From: Salinactinospora qingdaonensis
Lineage (GTDB): Bacteria; Actinomycetota; Actinomycetes; Streptosporangiales; Streptosporangiaceae
Direction of reading: 5' to 3'
NCBI RefSeq assembly: GCF_039539445.1
Contig: NZ_BAABDD010000005.1
Span: 62,001-126,000 of the forward strand
Length of the DNA stretch: 64,000 nt
Below are positions 34,844-43,755 of the stretch, piece by piece; within the stretch, counting starts at the first letter, position 1; the number at the start of each line of letters is the position of its first letter. Position numbers and translations under genes: made by a program. The notes beneath the pieces are model-generated. The model was not told where the DNA came from. It saw nothing but the letters and a program-made list of their open reading frames with translations, and did no database searches.

Positions 34844-35530
34844 ATGCGCTGGGTCACCTATCTATCGCCCAGTGGGGGAGCGCCGCGGCCAGGCGTCGTC
34901 GACGATGGCTGTGTGCTGGGCTATCCGGGAAACGAGAGCCTTCCCGAGCTGCTCTCCCAGGATCGCAGCGTGCTCGCCAGTGCCTACCAGCGCGCTGTCG
35001 CCGCTCCGATGGAGATCATCGTCGAGTTCGAGACACGGCTGTGCCCACCGTTTATGCCGCAGCAACCGGTGCGGATTCTCTGCGGTGACCAGAGGGTCCG
35101 CACCGTCGATCCCGAGTTCGTGCACGGCACTGATGACAGCGTCGTAGTTCCCTCGCCCGAGGCCGCTCTCGTGGCCCACGTGGGAGCCGCTGCTGTCTTC
35201 AGCGGTCAAGGGCGTTGCGTGGGATACTCTCTCGCCTGCCTGTGGACCCTGCCCGATGGCCGCTGTGCCGGCCTGACGTTCGGCCCGGCCGTCGTCACCC
35301 ACGAAGAACTCGACGGCTCCGACATCACGGTCAGTGGCAGTATCGACGATGTGCCGTTAGCCGTCACCGTCATCGACGGCAAGCTCGACTGGGCCGAGGG
35401 CATCAGCCGTGCCAATGGGATCGTCGCCGCCACCTTGGACCAGACTCGTCCTCTCACCGCCGGCGAGGAGCTGTTGGTGGCAAGCGACGTCCTCGGCGAG
35501 TTCGAGATGCGGGTGTGCGCCGAAGGGTGA
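34844..35530 (+). CDS. Degenerate fumarylacetoacetate-hydrolase-like protein
   Basis: A 228-residue protein. The N-terminus MRWVTYLSPSGGAPRPGVV and the order of later segments (SPEAALVAHVGAAAV, CVGYSLACLW, LTFGPAVVTHEELDGSDI, ISRANGIVAATL, LTAGEELLVAS) follow the FAH fold. The metal-binding glutamates and aspartate of active FAH proteins (the E-x-E of EVELAVV and the aspartate of the NDVSARD region) are replaced, so catalysis by the usual mechanism is unlikely. The start is certain: ACAGGAGGGAAC precedes the ATG. Family assignment by eye, moderately sure. Confidence 0.65.
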   Translation: MRWVTYLSPSGGAPRPGVVDDGCVLGYPGNESLPELLSQDRSVLASAYQRAVAAPMEIIVEFETRLCPPFMPQQPVRILCGDQRVRTVDPEFVHGTDDSVVVPSPEAALVAHVGAAAVFSGQGRCVGYSLACLWTLPDGRCAGLTFGPAVVTHEELDGSDITVSGSIDDVPLAVTVIDGKLDWAEGISRANGIVAATLDQTRPLTAGEELLVASDVLGEFEMRVCAEG

Positions 35531-35667
35531 CCACAAGTCGGCCGAAAAAGAGCCGAAATAACACTCAGTTCTCTCTTGTGCACCCTAAGTGTGGATTTCC
35601 TCGGGTGGGCCGCTGCGCGCGCCGTAGGTGCGGCCACCGTTCCGAGCGGGGCGTAGTAGTCCTCAGG

Positions 35668-35695
35668 GGGGCCGGCGTGGTGGCCCCGCTTTCTC
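35668..35695 (+). terminator. Probable terminator after the FAH-like gene
   Basis: GGGGCC/GGCCCC (35668-35673 with 35682-35687) closes an eight-base loop and is followed by GCTTTCTCG. It is about 140 bases after the stop. Confidence 0.55.
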
Positions 35696-36081
35696 GTTCA
35701 CTGCCTTACTGCGCCATTAAGCGATGGGTCCGTAATAATCGACCTGTGTGTCCAAAAAGTTATGGAATCGCGGGAGAGGGCACAACCAGGGGGCGCGGGG
35801 CAAGGGATGGTCGGTGAGCAGCCTCCCCTGCTGCTGAAGGTGAAACATCGGTCACGCCCTCGCTGAAAAAATCAGGGGATTCGTGGCATCCGGTGCGTCT
35901 AGCCGGATTGATACGCTATCTACCCCGCGCGTACTGTTTCGGGTTAATGGTGCGCGACGCCTCTCCCCTGTGAGGCGATTCCTGGTGCGGAAGCTCTGCC
36001 TCTTATCGACACCGTGACACCTGGTGCGGTGATCCCAGTAGGCCAACTCCCATGTCCGATGCTCTGGTGCGTGTGCGATCC

Positions 36082-36095
36082 AGGGAGCGCTCCTC
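36082..36095. promoter_or_regulatory. CelR-like box upstream of the conservon
   Basis: AGGGAGCGCTCCTC keeps the 10-bp palindromic core GGAGCGCTCC of the CelR operator and matches 11 of 14 positions. It lies 54 bases upstream of the predicted sensor-kinase start, an ordinary operator position. Functional binding is inference. Confidence 0.45.
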
Positions 36096-36148
36096 ACAGG
36101 GTCCATATCCGTTGCATGAGGCGGTGAATCGAAAGGGTGCGAGGGTCC

Positions 36149-39100
36149 GTGTCGACACGAGCGACGAATAACGGAGACGACGCCGCGCCGGATCAGAACG
36201 TGGGCGAGGTACGACAGACCAACGCCAACGCCACGTCGAGACGTCCGGCGCGATGGTGGGAGCCACGCAACTGGCGTGTGCGTTCCCGTATCGTGGCGCT
36301 GATCGTGGTACCAACGGCCGTAGCGGTGCTGTTGGGTGGTCTACAGATCTCCGAGAACGTCTCCAGTACGTTCACGCACGAAAATATTGAGGACCTGGCC
36401 ACTCTCGGCGGACAGGTCGTTGACCTAGCCAACGAGCTGGGCCAGGAACGCCTGGCCGCTGCCGCATTCATCGCTGACGACCCCAACCCGGACCAGCGTT
36501 CCAACGATCGCAGGATCGCCCTGGAAGAGCGGCAGCAAAGCGTCGATCAGGCGGTCAACACCGTCCGCACCACGGCCAACGAGTTGGGCGACCCCGGCAG
36601 CGAACTCGCTGCGGCTCGGCTCGACTCGATGCTGGCCTACCTTGAGGACCTGCCCTCGCTGCGCGATGAGGTCACTGATACGCGCATCACGATCTCGCCG
36701 GCTGCCTCGAAGTACAAGAAGATCATCGAATCGCTGGCCGAGTTCAACGCCACGATCGCCGATGACACCAACAACACCCAGTTGCGTGAGAGCGTCCGCG
36801 CTCTCACCGCGCTCAGCCACGCCCGCGAGCACATCTCCCACGAGTCGGCTCTGATGCTGCACTCGCTGATGCGCGACGAGATGAGCACCAGCGTCTACGA
36901 GGCCATCGGCGCTAACCAGGAGCGCTACCAAAACGAGATCCAGAACTTCATCAACAACGCCACCGTCGAGCAGCGCCGGATCTACGACGACACCTACAGC
37001 GGCCTCGACGTCAGCCGGCTGTCGACCATGCGGCTGCGCGTGCTGACTCGCGTCGACACGGGACAGGAGCTGTCGGGGCTGACCAACGAGGACGGTCCCG
37101 ACGCCTATCAGGAGGTCGCCGGCGGCGCCCTGTCGCTGATGCAAAAGGTTGAGTCCTCCATCGCCGACGCGGTGCGCAACCAGGCGAGGGCGTTGAAGAA
37201 CGACGCCCGTAGCAACGCCATGCTGGACTCCACCATCGTGCTCGGGCTGATCATCGTGGTCTTCATCATCACCATGCTCGTCGCCCGTTCCATGGTGCGT
37301 CCGCTGCGCACGCTCCAGGAGGGCGCCATGCGTATCGCTGCCAATGACCTGCCCCAGGCCATTGCGCAGACCCGGGAAACCAGTACCGATCCGGGGGAGA
37401 TCAGCGTCAGACCCCTGAAGGTCGATTCCACCGACGAGATTGGGGAAGTCGCCAGATCCTTCGACGAGGTTCACCGAGTGGCCTTGCGCCTGGCATCCGA
37501 TGAGGCCGCCCTGCGCAATAACGTCAACGCGATGTTTGTCAACCTCTCCCGTCGTAGCCAAACACTGGTGGAACGGCAGTTGCGCCTGATCGACGGTTTG
37601 GAGCAGGGCGAGCAGGATGACGACCGGCTCGGTGACCTGTTCCAACTCGACCACCTCGCCACCCGCATGCGCCGTAACAACGAGAACCTGCTGGTGTTGT
37701 CCGGACAGGACAACACTCGCAAGTGGGCGCAGCCGGTTCCGCTGGTCGACGTCTTGCGCGGCGCTATCTCCGAGGTCGAGCAGTACGAGCGCGTCAACGT
37801 CCGGGCCCCCTCGCACATCTCCGTTCTCGGCCGCCCCGTCAACGACGTCATCCACCTCGTGGCCGAGTTGGTGGAGAACGCCACCTCCTTCTCGTCCCAC
37901 GACGCCCAGGTCTCGGTCATCGCTCGGCCCCGCGACGAAGGCGATGTCTTGGTCGAGGTCACCGACAGCGGGATCGGCATGGCCCCGGAAGAGATCGAGA
38001 ACATCAACGCCCGCCTGGCCGAGCCGCCCGAGATCGACGTTTCGGTTTCGCGACGCATGGGCCTGTTCGTGGTCAGTCGCCTGGCCGCTCGACACGGGAT
38101 TCAGGTGTGGCTGAGTTCGGCCCACAACGGCGGCATCGTCGCCCACATCGTTTTGCCCCCCGACCTGCTCATCACGCCGGTCGAGCACTCTCAGCCGACG
38201 CTGGGCACGGGCAGCCGGGGGGTTCCCGACACCTACGCAGAGGCCACGGCGGCCTTTGCCTCTTCGCCCGCCCCCACCGACGCCGCCGACACGTGGCAGT
38301 CCTCGGGGCAGGAGCGGCCTTCCTGGGAGCGGGAGACGCCCTCGGGGCTGCCCAAGCGTCCCGATCCCGCCGCCCGTACCGATTCCCCGGCCGAACACCC
38401 ACCCAGCGGGCAGGACTTGTGGAGTGACGCGGGCTGGAACCGTCCGCCCACACCCCCCTCGACCGCCCAGCCCGAGCAGCCCGCCGCTGCGCCGGAGCCA
38501 CCGGCCGCACCGGAGCCGCCACCGGGGCAGCAGTATCAGCCTGGCTACACCGAGCCGCACCAGCCGGCCGAGCAGCCTTCCCAACCCGAGTACCCCGCCT
38601 CCCCCGCTCCATCCGCTTCGGTTGAGAGCACGCACCCCTCGCCGTGGCAGGAGCACAGCCAAGACCGTCAGGAGGCCTCGTCGTCGCAGGCCGCCTCCTC
38701 CTCGGCGGGGCAGCATTTCAGGGACAACCCGTTCGACTCCGACACGCGCGAGGGGTATGGCTCTACCGCCTACCTCTCCAAGCGCTACGGATCGGCGAGT
38801 GGCGGCCACACCGTGGTCCCGCCCTCGCCGGAGAGCAGCAACGAGCCCCTGCCGATCTTCGACTCCATCGAGTCGAACTGGTTCCGTCGTCGTACGGTGC
38901 GGCCCGCTGTGCCCACCCCTGACACTGGACCGATTCCCCTTAACCAGGTCAATGGTTCCGCCGAAAGCGGTGCTTCCGCCGCCGATGTGGGGGGACGCGG
39001 TAGCGAGCAAGCACCGGAGCCGGCCTGGCCGAGCGGATCATCGTCGTCTTCAGCCGCAAGCCACGGAGACGGCGACGCCACAGCGTCTCCCGAACTGCAC

Positions 39101-39376
39101 CAGCGGCCCGAGGACAACTGGCGCTCGGAAAGCGACAGGGGGTGGCAAGCCGCGGAGAGCGTGAACGAGCCCATCGCCGGCGGGCTCACTACTTCGGGGT
39201 TGCCAAAACGTGTCCCCAAAGCAAACCTGGTGCCTGGTACCGCTCCCACGCCGGAGCATGTCAAGCAGGTTCCGTCCCGCTCGGCTGATCGGGTCCGTAA
39301 TCGGTTCTCCGGGTTCCAGCAGGGGATTCGACGGGGACGCAACGATGCCGGCGACCAACCGTCTGAGGAGAGATAG
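36149..39376 (+). CDS. Conservon sensor kinase-like protein with NIT domain (CvnA)
   Basis: About 1075 residues. A first membrane helix (IVALIVVPTAVAVLLGG) is followed by an extracellular nitrate/nitrite-sensing-type helical domain, a second helix (STIVLGLIIVVFIITMLV), a HAMP region, and a histidine-kinase-type ATPase with N-box VAELVENATSF and G-box DSGIGMAPEEIE. The last 400 residues are a Pro/Ser/Glu-rich disordered tail containing GLPKR twice, the second in the SGLPKRVPKANLVPG motif that recurs in this protein group. The start is GTG 36149 or 36137. First gene of a cvnABCD set. Confidence 0.88.
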   Translation: MSTRATNNGDDAAPDQNVGEVRQTNANATSRRPARWWEPRNWRVRSRIVALIVVPTAVAVLLGGLQISENVSSTFTHENIEDLATLGGQVVDLANELGQERLAAAAFIADDPNPDQRSNDRRIALEERQQSVDQAVNTVRTTANELGDPGSELAAARLDSMLAYLEDLPSLRDEVTDTRITISPAASKYKKIIESLAEFNATIADDTNNTQLRESVRALTALSHAREHISHESALMLHSLMRDEMSTSVYEAIGANQERYQNEIQNFINNATVEQRRIYDDTYSGLDVSRLSTMRLRVLTRVDTGQELSGLTNEDGPDAYQEVAGGALSLMQKVESSIADAVRNQARALKNDARSNAMLDSTIVLGLIIVVFIITMLVARSMVRPLRTLQEGAMRIAANDLPQAIAQTRETSTDPGEISVRPLKVDSTDEIGEVARSFDEVHRVALRLASDEAALRNNVNAMFVNLSRRSQTLVERQLRLIDGLEQGEQDDDRLGDLFQLDHLATRMRRNNENLLVLSGQDNTRKWAQPVPLVDVLRGAISEVEQYERVNVRAPSHISVLGRPVNDVIHLVAELVENATSFSSHDAQVSVIARPRDEGDVLVEVTDSGIGMAPEEIENINARLAEPPEIDVSVSRRMGLFVVSRLAARHGIQVWLSSAHNGGIVAHIVLPPDLLITPVEHSQPTLGTGSRGVPDTYAEATAAFASSPAPTDAADTWQSSGQERPSWERETPSGLPKRPDPAARTDSPAEHPPSGQDLWSDAGWNRPPTPPSTAQPEQPAAAPEPPAAPEPPPGQQYQPGYTEPHQPAEQPSQPEYPASPAPSASVESTHPSPWQEHSQDRQEASSSQAASSSAGQHFRDNPFDSDTREGYGSTAYLSKRYGSASGGHTVVPPSPESSNEPLPIFDSIESNWFRRRTVRPAVPTPDTGPIPLNQVNGSAESGASAADVGGRGSEQAPEPAWPSGSSSSSAASHGDGDATASPELHQRPEDNWRSESDRGWQAAESVNEPIAGGLTTSGLPKRVPKANLVPGTAPTPEHVKQVPSRSADRVRNRFSGFQQGIRRGRNDAGDQPSEER

Positions 39377-39401
39377 TGTCTGGCCAGATCAAAGAGGGGG
39401 G

Positions 39402-39425
39402 GTCCGCTACGCCCACGCAGCGGAC
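39402..39425 (+). repeat. Small hairpin between cvnA and cvnB
   Basis: GTCCGCT (39402-39408) pairs with AGCGGAC (39419-39425). It follows a G-run just after the cvnA stop within a 226-base gap, which also holds TTGACG near 39562. It may separate cvnA expression from cvnBCD. Confidence 0.4.
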
Positions 39426-39602
39426 TCCGGTACGGGGGCCCTGCGGCGAGGGGCCAATCAGATCACGGATGCACCATGATTTAGCATCATCCTCACTTCT
39501 GGGACATCCAACCGCAATAAAGTCGCTATCGATGATTCCTTGGCCTCAGGCTGGCTCTATTCTTGACGGCCGAAGCGAAGGCTGGGACCGACAGGAGAGC
39601 AG

Positions 39603-40004
39603 ATGAATCAACCGGTGAACGAGCTCAACTGGCTGATCACTGACTTCGCAAACCGCGTGCCCGACGTGGCGCATGCGATTGTTGTGTCGTCGGATGGGCT
39701 CCCCCTCGCCTCGTCCTCCGGTTTCCCCCCGGAACGCGCCGACCAACTCGCCGCGATCGCCTCAGGCCTGTCCAGCCTCACTCAGGGGGCGGCTCGGGTC
39801 TTTGAAGGCGGCGCGGTGGCCCAGACGGTCGTAGAGATGGAACGTGGTCTGCTGCTCATCATGTCCATCGGTGACGGCTCCTGTCTGGCCGTACTGGCCG
39901 CCGCTGAGTGCGACCTCGGACTCGTCGCCTACGAAATGACATTGCTCGTCGACCGGGCCGGTCGTGCGCTGACTCCAGCGGCACGTACCTCAGGCACTCA
40001 CTGA
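39603..40004 (+). CDS. Roadblock/LC7-domain protein (CvnB)
   Basis: A 133-residue protein of the Roadblock/LC7 fold, the second conservon component, probably regulating the GTPase-like CvnD. MNQPVNELNWLITDFANRVP and VVSSDGLPLASSSG are the family signatures. Good GGAGA ribosome binding site. The next gene starts 23 bases after its stop. Confidence 0.95.
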   Translation: MNQPVNELNWLITDFANRVPDVAHAIVVSSDGLPLASSSGFPPERADQLAAIASGLSSLTQGAARVFEGGAVAQTVVEMERGLLLIMSIGDGSCLAVLAAAECDLGLVAYEMTLLVDRAGRALTPAARTSGTH

Positions 40005-40027
40005 CCCACCACGGACAGGAGGAAGTG

Positions 40028-40531
40028 GTGGCACCTAACGGTAACGAGACCGGGAACGGATCGTGGTTCGGACAGCCGTCCGACGGTATCTACCGAGGGG
40101 CCGCGGACGGCCCCGGCGGTGACCCTTCCCGCGATTCCGCGCGACCAGGCCAGCAACCACAAGATCAGCAATGGTCAGTTGGAAACAACGCGCCGAGCTC
40201 ACTCGTTCGGCCTTACGCTGTTACTCGGGGCCGGACCAAGCCGAAGTCGCAGCTTCCTCTGGAAGCTCTCATCTCCTCCACCGCTACGGCACGCAACGAG
40301 TTCGGAACTTTGACTCCGGAGTGCCAGGCGATCAGCGACATCTGCCGGGAGTGGCGCTCTGTGGCGGAGATATCAGCACTCCTGCGTATCCCGCTCGGTG
40401 TCGCTCGGGTGCTTGTGGCAGACATGTCAGAGCAGGGGCTGGTGCAGATCAGCTCGTCGTCCAGCAATACCGACAGCCGGCCCAACGTCAACCTGCTTGA
40501 AAGGGTGCTCAGTGGACTTCGCAAGCTCTAG
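40028..40531 (+). CDS. DUF742 conservon protein (CvnC)
   Basis: A 167-residue protein. The N-terminal half is polar and disordered; the C-terminal half is a DUF742 winged-helix-like domain (SLVRPYAVTRGRTKP, then EWRSVAEISALLRIPLGVAR and VLVADMSEQGLV). The second of two adjacent GTG codons is chosen because AGGAGG lies five bases before it. Its end overlaps cvnD by 20 bases. Confidence 0.93.
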   Translation: MAPNGNETGNGSWFGQPSDGIYRGAADGPGGDPSRDSARPGQQPQDQQWSVGNNAPSSLVRPYAVTRGRTKPKSQLPLEALISSTATARNEFGTLTPECQAISDICREWRSVAEISALLRIPLGVARVLVADMSEQGLVQISSSSSNTDSRPNVNLLERVLSGLRKL

Positions 40532-41153
40532 CCCAGCCGACGAGGGCGGTGCTGTGGCGAGCGCGATGACGTCGGTCAAGATCGTCGTCGCCGGAGGCTT
40601 CGGTGTGGGCAAGACGACGTTCGTTGGCTCTGTCTCCGAAATCGTGCCGCTGACCACCGAGGCGGTCATGACCAGCGCCAGTGTGGGTGTCGACGATCTG
40701 GCCAAGACGCCGGACAAGCAGACGACCACTGTCGCCATGGACTTCGGCCGTGTTTCCCTCGACTCCGACCTGATCCTGTACCTGTTCGGCACCCCCGGCC
40801 AGCATCGGTTCTGGTTCATGTGGGACGACCTGGTCAAAGGAGCGATCGGTGCCGTGGTCCTGGTCGACACTCGTCGGCTGGCCGACTGCTTCCCCGCCAT
40901 CGACTACTTTGAAGAGGCGCGGCTGCCGTTCATCGTGGCCATCAACGGTTTCGACAGCTACTATCCGCACTCGCCCAACGAGGTGCGCGACGCCTTGTCG
41001 CTCAGCGAGGACATCCCGATCGTCCAATGCGACGCCCGGGACCGCAACTCCACCAAGTCCACGCTGATCAACCTGGTAGAGCACGCCATCACCGTTGGCG
41101 ATGCCGCCGCTGGCCAGGCCACCTCCACCGGAGGCCAGGGCAGTTGGCGCTGA
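40512..41153 (+). CDS. Conservon small GTPase-like ATP/GTP-binding protein (CvnD)
   Basis: A 213-residue P-loop protein related to MglA/Ras-like GTPases. G1 GGFGVGKTT at residues 28-36, G3 FGTPGQHRFWFMW, and a G4-like INGFD are seen. With CvnA-C it is thought to form a membrane-associated switch resembling eukaryotic G-protein systems. The GTG start lies inside the end of cvnC with AAAGGG six bases upstream, so translation is coupled. No cvnE P450 follows. Confidence 0.94.
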   Translation: MDFASSSPADEGGAVASAMTSVKIVVAGGFGVGKTTFVGSVSEIVPLTTEAVMTSASVGVDDLAKTPDKQTTTVAMDFGRVSLDSDLILYLFGTPGQHRFWFMWDDLVKGAIGAVVLVDTRRLADCFPAIDYFEEARLPFIVAINGFDSYYPHSPNEVRDALSLSEDIPIVQCDARDRNSTKSTLINLVEHAITVGDAAAGQATSTGGQGSWR

Positions 41154-41172
41154 ACGCGGCGCGGCACGGGCG

Positions 41173-41204
41173 CCGGGGGTAACCGACGAAGTGGCTACCC
41201 CCGG
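41173..41204 (+). terminator. Hairpin at the end of the conservon
   Basis: CCGGGGGTA (41173-41181) pairs with TACCCCCGG (41196-41204), 20 bases after the cvnD stop. No T-run follows, but location and stability suit an operon end. Confidence 0.55.
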
Positions 41205-41527
41205 TAGTGCTGCGCGTTTCGGTCCGGTGGCCCAGAGGTGGGCGGGACTCCCCCGAGGGCCGGTGGTGCGGTCTTCGGTGCGCCCCGCCGTTGCCGGTGG
41301 CTCTGTGGGGCACCCAGTCGTAGCTGTAGCGCGGTCCTGTGCCCGCGCTCTCCGGTCGCGTTCACCGGGTGCCGCAGGGCTGCTAGGAAACGGTGAGGCC
41401 TAGCGTTGTTCCCGGCGGCTGTCGGCGGGACATCGCTTGATCGGATTCCGCGCCTCATGTCCTTTTTTTGCCAGTGTGGGGTTTTTGTGGACTCGGTTGA
41501 ATAACGTCGCTCATTTAGACTCTTGAC
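41205..41527. other. Intergenic region before the XRE regulator
   Basis: About 320 bases. TTGAAT (41497-41502) and TTTAGACT (41514 on), close to the ATG at 41528, suggest a promoter giving a leaderless or nearly leaderless mRNA. Nothing else recognised. Confidence 0.45.
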
Positions 41528-42394
41528 ATGCGACGGACCCCCCGAAACCACAGTCCCACGGTGCGTAGGAGGCGGCTGTCCGCACTGTTGCGACGGCTTC
41601 GCGGTGAAGCCGGACTAACGCTTGAGGAAGCGGCGGCGCGGACGGGAATTCCCAAATCTCGCCTTGGCCGGATCGAAACGAGTGACCTTCGCACCGTCAA
41701 AGCGGCCGATCTTGACGCCTTGATGGAGCTTTACCAGATCGAGGACGCCGAGACCCGGCAGGGGATGCACGACCTCGCCTATGACGCCAAGGAACGCGGA
41801 TGGTGGTCGCGCTATCGTGACGTTTTCGGGGCGCGCGCCTTGCCCGATTTCGAGACCGAAGCTTCGGCCATCCGTAATTTCGAGTGCCAGGTAATACCCG
41901 GCCTGCTGCAAACCCCGGACTACGCCGAAGCCCTGTCAAAGGGCACGGGCGTGCTCGACGCCGACGAGGTGCGTCGCCACGTCGACGCCCGGATGGAACG
42001 CCAGCAGATCCTCATGCGTTTCTATCCGCCCGACTACTGCGCGATTCTTGACGAGGCGACACTGCGTCGGCCCTCGGGCGGTAACGAGGTGATGCGACAG
42101 CAGCTCGATCATCTGCTCCAGATGGCCACGCGGCCCAACATCCGCCTCCACGTCCTCCCGTTCTCGGTGGGCATGCACGGTGCGACTATCGGCAGCTTCG
42201 CGATTATGGACTTCCCCGAGCCGCTGGACCCCAGCATCGGTTTTGCCGAAACGCCCACAGATAGCCTCTTTGTCGAGAATGAAGTAGAGATCCACCGGTA
42301 TAACACGATGTGGAATGAGGTGTACAACGCATCGCTGACACCGGCGCAGTCCATGGACTTTATCGCCGGTGTATCAGCAACCTTTAGAGAGTGA
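41528..42394 (+). CDS. XRE-family regulator with DUF5753 domain
   Basis: A 288-residue protein. The N-terminal helix-turn-helix (LSALLRRLRGEAGLTLEEAA and IPKSRLGRIETSD) is of XRE type; the rest (from SRYRDVFGARALPDFETEA, with IPGLLQTPDYAEAL and DEATLRRPSGG) is the DUF5753 domain common in developmental regulators of actinomycetes such as WhiJ relatives. It is paired with a DUF397 gene 12 bases downstream, the usual arrangement, which may behave as a regulatory or antidote-like pair. Confidence 0.93.
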   Translation: MRRTPRNHSPTVRRRRLSALLRRLRGEAGLTLEEAAARTGIPKSRLGRIETSDLRTVKAADLDALMELYQIEDAETRQGMHDLAYDAKERGWWSRYRDVFGARALPDFETEASAIRNFECQVIPGLLQTPDYAEALSKGTGVLDADEVRRHVDARMERQQILMRFYPPDYCAILDEATLRRPSGGNEVMRQQLDHLLQMATRPNIRLHVLPFSVGMHGATIGSFAIMDFPEPLDPSIGFAETPTDSLFVENEVEIHRYNTMWNEVYNASLTPAQSMDFIAGVSATFRE

Positions 42395-42406
42395 CCGATA
42401 TTAATA

Positions 42407-42649
42407 ATGACATCCCCGGCATGGCGCAAGAGCAGCTACAGCGGTGGCAACGCGCAGAACTGTGTGGAGGTCGCTGGCGTGTGGCGAAGATCGGGCTACG
42501 AGGGCCGCGACGGTGCGTATGCCGGGCAACCGGAGTCCACCTTTAGCCACGGGGTGCGTGACTCGCGGACTCCTGAGAGCACCGAACTGTTCTTCGCGGG
42601 CGCCCAGTGGGCGGCGTTCCTGGCTCCCCTCAAGCGAGAGGCCTTCTAA
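42407..42649 (+). CDS. DUF397 protein
   Basis: 80 residues. WRKSSYSGGNAQNCVEVA, GVRDSRTPES and FAGAQWAAFL are the classic DUF397 blocks. Such proteins are almost always next to a DUF5753-XRE regulator and probably modulate it. Cytoplasmic, no catalytic motif. Likely co-transcribed with the regulator. Confidence 0.93.
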   Translation: MTSPAWRKSSYSGGNAQNCVEVAGVWRRSGYEGRDGAYAGQPESTFSHGVRDSRTPESTELFFAGAQWAAFLAPLKREAF

Positions 42650-42860
42650 CCCTTCGGGGAGGCGACACTTGAGCGCGGCCCGGACCCGTCGCCATGTCTA
42701 TGGCCGTCTTAGGCACAGCCGCCCACCCGGGGCTCTATTTTTGGTCGTCGCCATTCCCCTCTGAGGAACCAGATATTTTTAGGTACACGTTTCCGATTAT
42801 CCCGAGGAGTCGTAAGATCACGTGGTTTCAAGTAGTTTTCGCGTTGAGGAGCGTGGTGAC

Positions 42861-43712
42861 GTGACCGAGCCGAATCAGTCCTTCCCGCCCGACATCAGGA
42901 CGGACGAGCCCACCATCGCCCGTGTCTATGACTATGGGATGGGCGGAAAGGACAATTTCTCCGTTGATCGGGAAGCCGCGTTGGCTCTGGTCAAGGTCAC
43001 CCCCGAGATCCTCGACGTGGGGCGTGAGAACCGACTGTTCCTCTACCGCGCTGTGCGCTACCTCGCCGAGGAGGTGGGAATCCGTCAGTTCATCGACATG
43101 GGCAGCGGCATGCCCACCGAGCTCAACGTCCACCAGGTGGCCCAGCGCTTCCAGCCCGAGGCGCGGGTGGTCTACGTCGACATCGACCCCATCGTGCTCG
43201 CCCACGGTCGCGCGATCCTGGCGGACAACCCCTCCACCACGGTCATCACCGCTGACATGGTCAACTCCTCGCAGATCCTGGCCGATCCCGACCTGCGGGC
43301 CCTGATCGACTTCTCCGAGCCGGTTGGGGCGCTGTACTTCTCCGTGCTGCACTGCCTCCCCGACGAGGCCGACCCCAAGGCGGTGCTGGGGAGCATGCTC
43401 GACGCGCTGCCCTCTGGCAGTCACATCGCGCTCTCGCATCTGATCAGCGAGGACGTGGCTGCCGGCGACGCGCTCACCGCCGCCTTGCTCGCCCAAGGGC
43501 CGTGGGGCCGGGTCCGTCGCCCGGAGGAGCTGCGGGACTTCGTCGCCGGGCTTGAGCCGGTCGCTCCCGGCATCGTTGATGTCAGCGCATGGCGGCCCGA
43601 CCCCGACCAGCCCCCGCTTACTCCGGTCCCCGAACCGCTGCGTCCCTACCTTGGCCAGTCCTCAGGCAACAAGAAGGTGTGGGAGATGGGCGGCGTGCTC
43701 CGTAAACCCTGA
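42861..43712 (+). CDS. DUF574 SAM-dependent methyltransferase-like protein
   Basis: A 283-residue protein of the PF04672 family, widespread in actinomycetes. PTIARVYDYGMGGKDNFSVD is the diagnostic N-terminus, IRQFIDMGSGMPTELNVHQV the SAM site, and VVYVDIDPIVLAHG the ribose-binding acidic segment. The substrate is unknown; these genes often neighbour XRE/DUF397 pairs. GTG 42861 has GAGGAG nine bases upstream; a GTG at 42822 is possible. Confidence 0.92.
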   Translation: MTEPNQSFPPDIRTDEPTIARVYDYGMGGKDNFSVDREAALALVKVTPEILDVGRENRLFLYRAVRYLAEEVGIRQFIDMGSGMPTELNVHQVAQRFQPEARVVYVDIDPIVLAHGRAILADNPSTTVITADMVNSSQILADPDLRALIDFSEPVGALYFSVLHCLPDEADPKAVLGSMLDALPSGSHIALSHLISEDVAAGDALTAALLAQGPWGRVRRPEELRDFVAGLEPVAPGIVDVSAWRPDPDQPPLTPVPEPLRPYLGQSSGNKKVWEMGGVLRKP

Positions 43713-43717
43713 CGTGT

Positions 43718-43750
43718 GGCCGGGGCGCCACCACGGGCGGCGCCCCGGCC
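43718..43750. terminator. Bidirectional terminator-like hairpin
   Basis: GGCCGGGGCGCC (43718-43729) pairs perfectly with 43739-43750 across a nine-base loop, exactly between the convergent methyltransferase and acyl-CoA dehydrogenase genes. Confidence 0.7.
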
Positions 43751-43755
43751 CGGCC

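Larger units (their letters stand above)
35531..36148. other. Intergenic region upstream of the conservon
   Basis: About 620 bases with no gene. It contains a terminator-like hairpin at 35668-35695 and a CelR-like palindrome at 36082-36095. AT-rich stretches at 35725-35765 and 35855-35945 are likely promoter DNA for the conservon. Confidence 0.5.

Noticed and set aside
36425..39010. An 861-codon minus-strand open frame opposite the conservon kinase
   Set aside because: It is the antisense shadow of cvnA; composition is unlike a protein and the sense strand encodes clear NIT, HAMP and ATPase domains.
36149..41153. A possible mobile or defence island around the conservon and XRE/DUF397 genes
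   Set aside because: These families are normal chromosomal components of actinomycetes; no integrase, transposase, tRNA or att-like repeats flank them, and composition matches the neighbours.
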